DNA from: Balanoglossus misakiensis
Taxonomy: Eukaryota > Hemichordata
DNA length: 64,000 nucleotides
Direction: 5' to 3'
Assembly (NCBI GenBank): GCA_040954595.2
Contig: CM082584.2
Coordinates: forward strand, 7,006,001-7,070,000
In this document: positions 62,001 through 64,000 of the stretch, in pieces
Position numbering within the stretch: position 1 is the first letter of the stretch
Layout of the letters: each line of letters opens with the position of its first letter
Made by a program: the position numbers and the translations under genes
The notes under the pieces: model-generated
Told to the model about the DNA's origin: nothing
What the model saw: the letters and a program-made list of their open reading frames with translations, nothing else
The model's database searches: none

Positions 62001-64000
62001 AGCCCAGTGTGATAGTTTGGCAATCCAAAAATATGTACCTGTATACTCTTCTACGTTCTTTGAAATATCCACCAAATCTCATTATATGTCATTAGATTTG
62101 GTTGGCTGGTTATATGTAGACAATACTGATGTACATGATGTTATATTTTGCCTTTCGTAATTCTAAAACAAACTTAACCATCGTTCTTGCCTTCAACATC
62201 AGAGCTGTTCTTTGATTGGTTGGACATTGGTACTGGTACCGACTCTACACACTTAGCAAGTCGTTTGGTACACTGGTCTGGAGACATTGAAGAGAATTAT
62301 GAGTTTACCATGAACAGCAGCCAAGCATGGGCAACATTTACAACAGATGATACTAATACTGATGGAATTTTCTATTTGAACTTATATGATGGTAAGTCCA
62401 TGCTTTATACTGGATGCTTTCTTTCTCTTTGTTTGTTCACTCACATTGTTATTGTGTTCCTTTGTAATACTACCGTACAAACCATTATCATGATTATTGG
62501 CATTCTGGGTGTCACCTGTTGTCTCCATATGAATTTTGATATTAGGTGTGGAGAATGATTAAACACATAACTCTTGAACCCATCTCAGAAGAAAACATAA
62601 AGAAAGGTACCTGCAGGGTATGGATACAGATAACGCCTTAAAAAGTGTGAATAAAAAACAGATTTATTTCCGTTTTCCTCTAAATAGTGATCAAGTCACA
62701 TATTTTACATTTTTAACAAATAAGTGCAAACTCACTGAATAACTAGCATTATAATTGAAATGAAAAAGAAAAAAATTGATGTGAGCAGTGTAAACGCATT
62801 GACTGTCAAAACTAATGCTGATAATTTCCTTTACAGATGCCTGTGTACCTGAGGACCTTACAGATAAAGAAGGCTCCATTAGTTCACCTGGCTACCCCCC
62901 AACACCACTTCATTATCCACATAACTCAGATTGCATTTGGACTATCAAATATTTACCTGGATATGAGATCACTATCAGTATTGACAGTTTCCAACTTGAA
63001 TATGGTTATGATAAACTCTTGATTGGTATTGGCACAGATCCTGATGCACAACCATACACTGTAAGTTCAAAACTGCACAGAACTTTGGAGAGTTACACTG
63101 ATGGCAAGAATCTTTTGAACACCTAAGGGTTTAATACAAATGTATGAAAGTTTTGAAGCAGACCTTGTCCCATTTTATTTTCAATCATTTAAAGTATCAG
63201 TGATGAATAATATGCTTTGGATTTTTGCTTTCTAAATGTAGGAGTTGACAGGAACTATACAACAGGGAGAATCTCGATTAGTGCCCTCACATGAAGTATG
63301 GCTGCGATTTAAATCAGATTGGAGTGTGACCACGGAAGGATTTGTAATCAACTATGTAGCTGACTGTAAGTATAATTTTATAGTTTCCCAGTGAGTTAGC
63401 ATTGTAGTATATTCACACCAAAAAAAGTACATGTACAGAGTTCAGTACTTTGTGATTCTTTATCTAAACAAATGAATCACGACAAAAAACTTCATTATAT
63501 TAATTTCTTTAATATTTTCGAAATGTAAGCATATGTGTGTGTTCAGTGTTTTGCTAAGATACATGTAAATCATTTGGGAACCCCAGTAACACTTGTGATA
63601 CACACATCACATTAATATACAGCATTGATTTACCAAGGGGAATCACTGTAAACTGACTGGGGAACCCCCGATAACATTAACCAGAGTACCTCCCTTAATA
63701 AAAAAAATGTTTAAATACATCAGTATATAGATAGTTACAAATACTTGGCTATAGGAAAATGCTTGCTTCATGTTGGCAAAAAAATTCATTCTGGCATCAT
63801 GTCTTATGGTTTATGTACACAGGTCCAACTGGGTATATCATCGGTCATGAGCTGAAGTGCTATAAGTTTGTGACAAATCCGCTACCATGGGAAGAAGCAA
63901 GGGATGACTGCAGAGACACTGGGGATTCTGATCTGGTGATCATAGATGACGTGAATGAGTTAAACTATGTGGAAGGTGAAGTTGGGGCTGACACCAACTA
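45302..64000 (+). CDS. Large secreted or surface CUB / C-type lectin / FN3 mosaic protein (5' part)
   Basis: Nineteen exons join in frame (4256 coding bases, about 1418 codons) and the gene runs off the window. Order: signal peptide (45302-45377), CUB1 (53784-54158), C-type lectin 1 (54479-54673, 54854-55051), fibronectin III (55466-55765), CUB2 (56092-56216, 56535-56805), CUB3 (57036-57437), CUB4 (58209-58562), CUB5 (58916-59133, 59418-59544), CUB6 (59895-60263), CUB7 (60738-60954, 61370-61554), CUB8 (61758-61886, 62203-62391), CUB9 (62837-63060, 63242-63365), and the start of lectin 2 (63823-64000). All introns between domains are phase 1, the signature of exon shuffling. CUB and lectin modules bind protein or sugar ligands outside the cell, usually with calcium. 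A role in matrix, recognition or immunity is likely but unspecified. Whether it ends in a membrane anchor cannot be seen. I recognise no named orthologue. Confidence 0.92.
47574..47663. repeat. (TGTC)n microsatellite
   Basis: About 22 uninterrupted TCTG/TGTC units. It is the longest of three copies of this repeat in the window. Confidence 0.97.
53573..53694. repeat. Compound (TG)n(TTTG)n(TG)n microsatellite
   Basis: TG run, then eight TTTG units, then a second TG run with GC variants. It ends about 90 bases before the CUB1 acceptor and produces spurious Cys-Val and Thr-His frames. Confidence 0.97.
53784..54158 (+). CDS. CUB domain 1
   Basis: Single exon, phase 1 to 1. Opens VSAQCNFTYTAP with FTSPNYPDDYD, then a second Cys (EDCAY). 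Has the TEYKLDELDYGTG and TSDHDI segments that carry the usual calcium-binding acidic residues. The second cysteine pair is absent. Confidence 0.92.
54206..54326. repeat. Trinucleotide tract GGT / GAC / GAT
   Basis: Consecutive GGT-, GAC- and GAT-based runs in the intron after CUB1. This is a compound trinucleotide repeat, not coding. Confidence 0.95.
54479..55051 (+). CDS. C-type lectin-like domain 1
   Basis: Two exons (54479-54673, 54854-55051) split by a phase-1 intron after EWWIG. Starts ECPDDWDESPDEKECYKY (long form with an extra N-terminal Cys) and continues WEDARRYC, then TWRWVDC, EPTGDGQDC, TSCGDKHAFVC. The sugar-binding EPN is EPT here and the WND stretch reads YADTSC, so sugar specificity, or whether it binds sugar at all, cannot be predicted. 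Confidence 0.93.
55466..55765 (+). CDS. Fibronectin type III domain
   Basis: Single phase 1-1 exon of about 100 residues: PQDINAVGTGTDTISVTW, YYVKYKAGG, then LEASTWYDVYVTAYTS, the usual FN3 Trp, Tyr-x-Val-x-Tyr and Leu-x-x-x-T-x-Y/W-x-V-x-V features. One Cys (YNCE) is unusual for FN3. Confidence 0.88.
55937..56030. repeat. (GAAA)n microsatellite
   Basis: About 23 uninterrupted GAAA units in the intron between FN3 and CUB2. Confidence 0.97.
56092..56805 (+). CDS. CUB domain 2
   Basis: Exons 56092-56216 and 56535-56805, joined in phase 0 between SNYGNHE and YCEWF. A Pro-rich linker precedes CGGNF. Two Cys only. Acidic sites TENLYDVLEIGEG and TSDYVI are kept. This internal intron position is unlike that of any other CUB in the gene. 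Confidence 0.88.
57036..57437 (+). CDS. CUB domain 3
   Basis: Single phase 1-1 exon of 134 codons with a Pro/Glu linker (IPDPRPEPEVPPPTT) before CGENI. FSPNYPNDYDDDLNCVW, HDWLELGDG and TSDYSI are all clear. Two Cys. Confidence 0.93.
57935..57955. repeat. Homopolymer C run
   Basis: About 21 consecutive C in the intron between CUB3 and CUB4. Confidence 0.95.
58209..58562 (+). CDS. CUB domain 4
   Basis: Single exon starting after TATATGACAG at GA-TGC (phase 1). CGTELVIIDEDGASEEIF, FSPNYEVGQNYNNLDLCKW, YDWLQFGSG and TSDRSV. It ends ATGGTTG|GTAAGT. Two Cys. Confidence 0.9.
58916..59544 (+). CDS. CUB domain 5
   Basis: Exons 58916-59133 and 59418-59544, joined in phase 0 just before TLTGSDLP. CGGSVSGNPGNLSNAGFPNKY, DCMW, GYDFLYIGNG and TSDYSI. 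Two Cys. The intron position equals that of CUB9. Confidence 0.9.
59560..59705. repeat. Intronic repeat with TATA-AGG/GGCC motifs
   Basis: Related words such as CTGTCTACAGTGGCC, TTTATAGACAGGTGGCC and ACTATATAAAGGTGAC recur here in both orientations. It looks like a degenerate interspersed or foldback repeat. Confidence 0.4.
59895..60263 (+). CDS. CUB domain 6
   Basis: Single phase 1-1 exon. DCEEESLVLKPGSTLFIQS, QNYPLAYYSNSWCVW, FDWVDIGEGSDETD and SSDDTI. Two Cys. It is closest to CUB3 in the GSDETDL...LTGTDY segment. Confidence 0.9.
60738..61554 (+). CDS. CUB domain 7
   Basis: Exons 60738-60954 and 61370-61554, joined in phase 2 within EKR|NDYLELGDG (AAA AG + G). A Pro/Thr linker precedes CGGHIIV. 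SPNYPDNYNDNANCEW, and VTDESD in place of the usual TSD. Two Cys. This is the only phase-2 intron in the gene. Confidence 0.9.
61758..62391 (+). CDS. CUB domain 8 (divergent)
   Basis: Exons 61758-61886 and 62203-62391, joined in phase 1 between RLFTT and ELFFDWLDIGTG. The N-terminal half is short and lacks the SPNYP motif, reading DCEVEDVIPYELLKFGFSNN before FCTW. The second half is normal (DWLDIGTGTDSTH, TTDDTN). It may have decayed in the first strands. Confidence 0.82.
62837..63365 (+). CDS. CUB domain 9
   Basis: Exons 62837-63060 and 63242-63365, joined in phase 0 just before ELTGTIQQ. ACVPEDLTDKEGSISSPGYPP, DCIWTI, GYDKLLIGIG and KSDWSV. Two Cys. It has the same intron position as CUB5. 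Confidence 0.9.
63823..64000 (+). CDS. C-type lectin-like domain 2 (partial, cut by window end)
   Basis: Phase-1 exon starting CPTGYIIGHELKCYKF with WEEARDDC and SDLVIIDDVNE, the N-terminal half of a C-type lectin fold. The rest lies beyond 64000, so the sugar-binding motifs cannot be judged. Confidence 0.88.

Noticed and set aside
1-64000. tRNA, rRNA, CRISPR arrays, bacterial operons, retroviral or LTR genes
   Set aside because: I looked for these and saw no cloverleaf, repeat-spacer array, ribosome-binding-site-spaced gene run, or reverse transcriptase/integrase motif. A covariance or profile search could still find degenerate copies.

Overview
The window is nuclear DNA from a multicellular animal. 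Genes are split by introns with GT...AG borders, exons join in compatible phases, microsatellites are abundant, and the largest gene combines CUB, C-type lectin and fibronectin III modules, which is a metazoan combination. The style (long non-coding gaps, abundant ACATGTA motifs, lectin/CUB mosaics) suits a marine invertebrate such as a lancelet, hemichordate or lophotrochozoan. I cannot name the species from sequence alone.

Region 1 (about 6.3-38.0 kb, minus strand) holds a dispersed tandem family of four small secreted cysteine-rich peptide genes, at 6346-6929, 9926-17232 (first exon tentative), 24700-25495 and 35329-37999. Each has a signal-peptide exon, one phase-0 intron, and a second exon that starts with a Tyr codon and encodes two copies of a four-cysteine unit (C-x5-C-x5-8-C-x4-C). 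I do not recognise the family. It is the best candidate here for an undescribed system.

Region 2 (28.4-32.4 kb, minus strand) lies between the third and fourth peptide genes. It holds a multi-exon extended short-chain dehydrogenase of the dihydroflavonol-4-reductase / cinnamoyl-CoA-reductase-like type, reconstructed through seven phase-compatible exons plus a tentative N-terminal exon.

Region 3 (38.2-45.3 kb) shows no gene I can support.

Region 4 (45.3-64.0 kb, plus strand) is the 5' part of a large mosaic gene: signal peptide, CUB, C-type lectin, fibronectin III, eight further CUB domains, then the start of a second C-type lectin domain cut by the window edge. Nineteen exons join in frame, giving about 1418 codons so far. 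All introns between domains are phase 1. All nine CUB domains keep only the first of the two usual disulfide pairs.

Non-coding structure includes a foldback transposon of about 800 bp bounded by TTAA (13166-13962), a diverged duplicated block of about 0.5 kb (7.5-8.06 kb and 14.33-14.84 kb) with conserved palindromes, a dispersed repeat pair (26.5 and 37.6 kb), many microsatellites, and a strong local excess of the CRE palindrome TGACGTCA (17 copies found by eye between 2.5 and 39.6 kb, none noticed after that).
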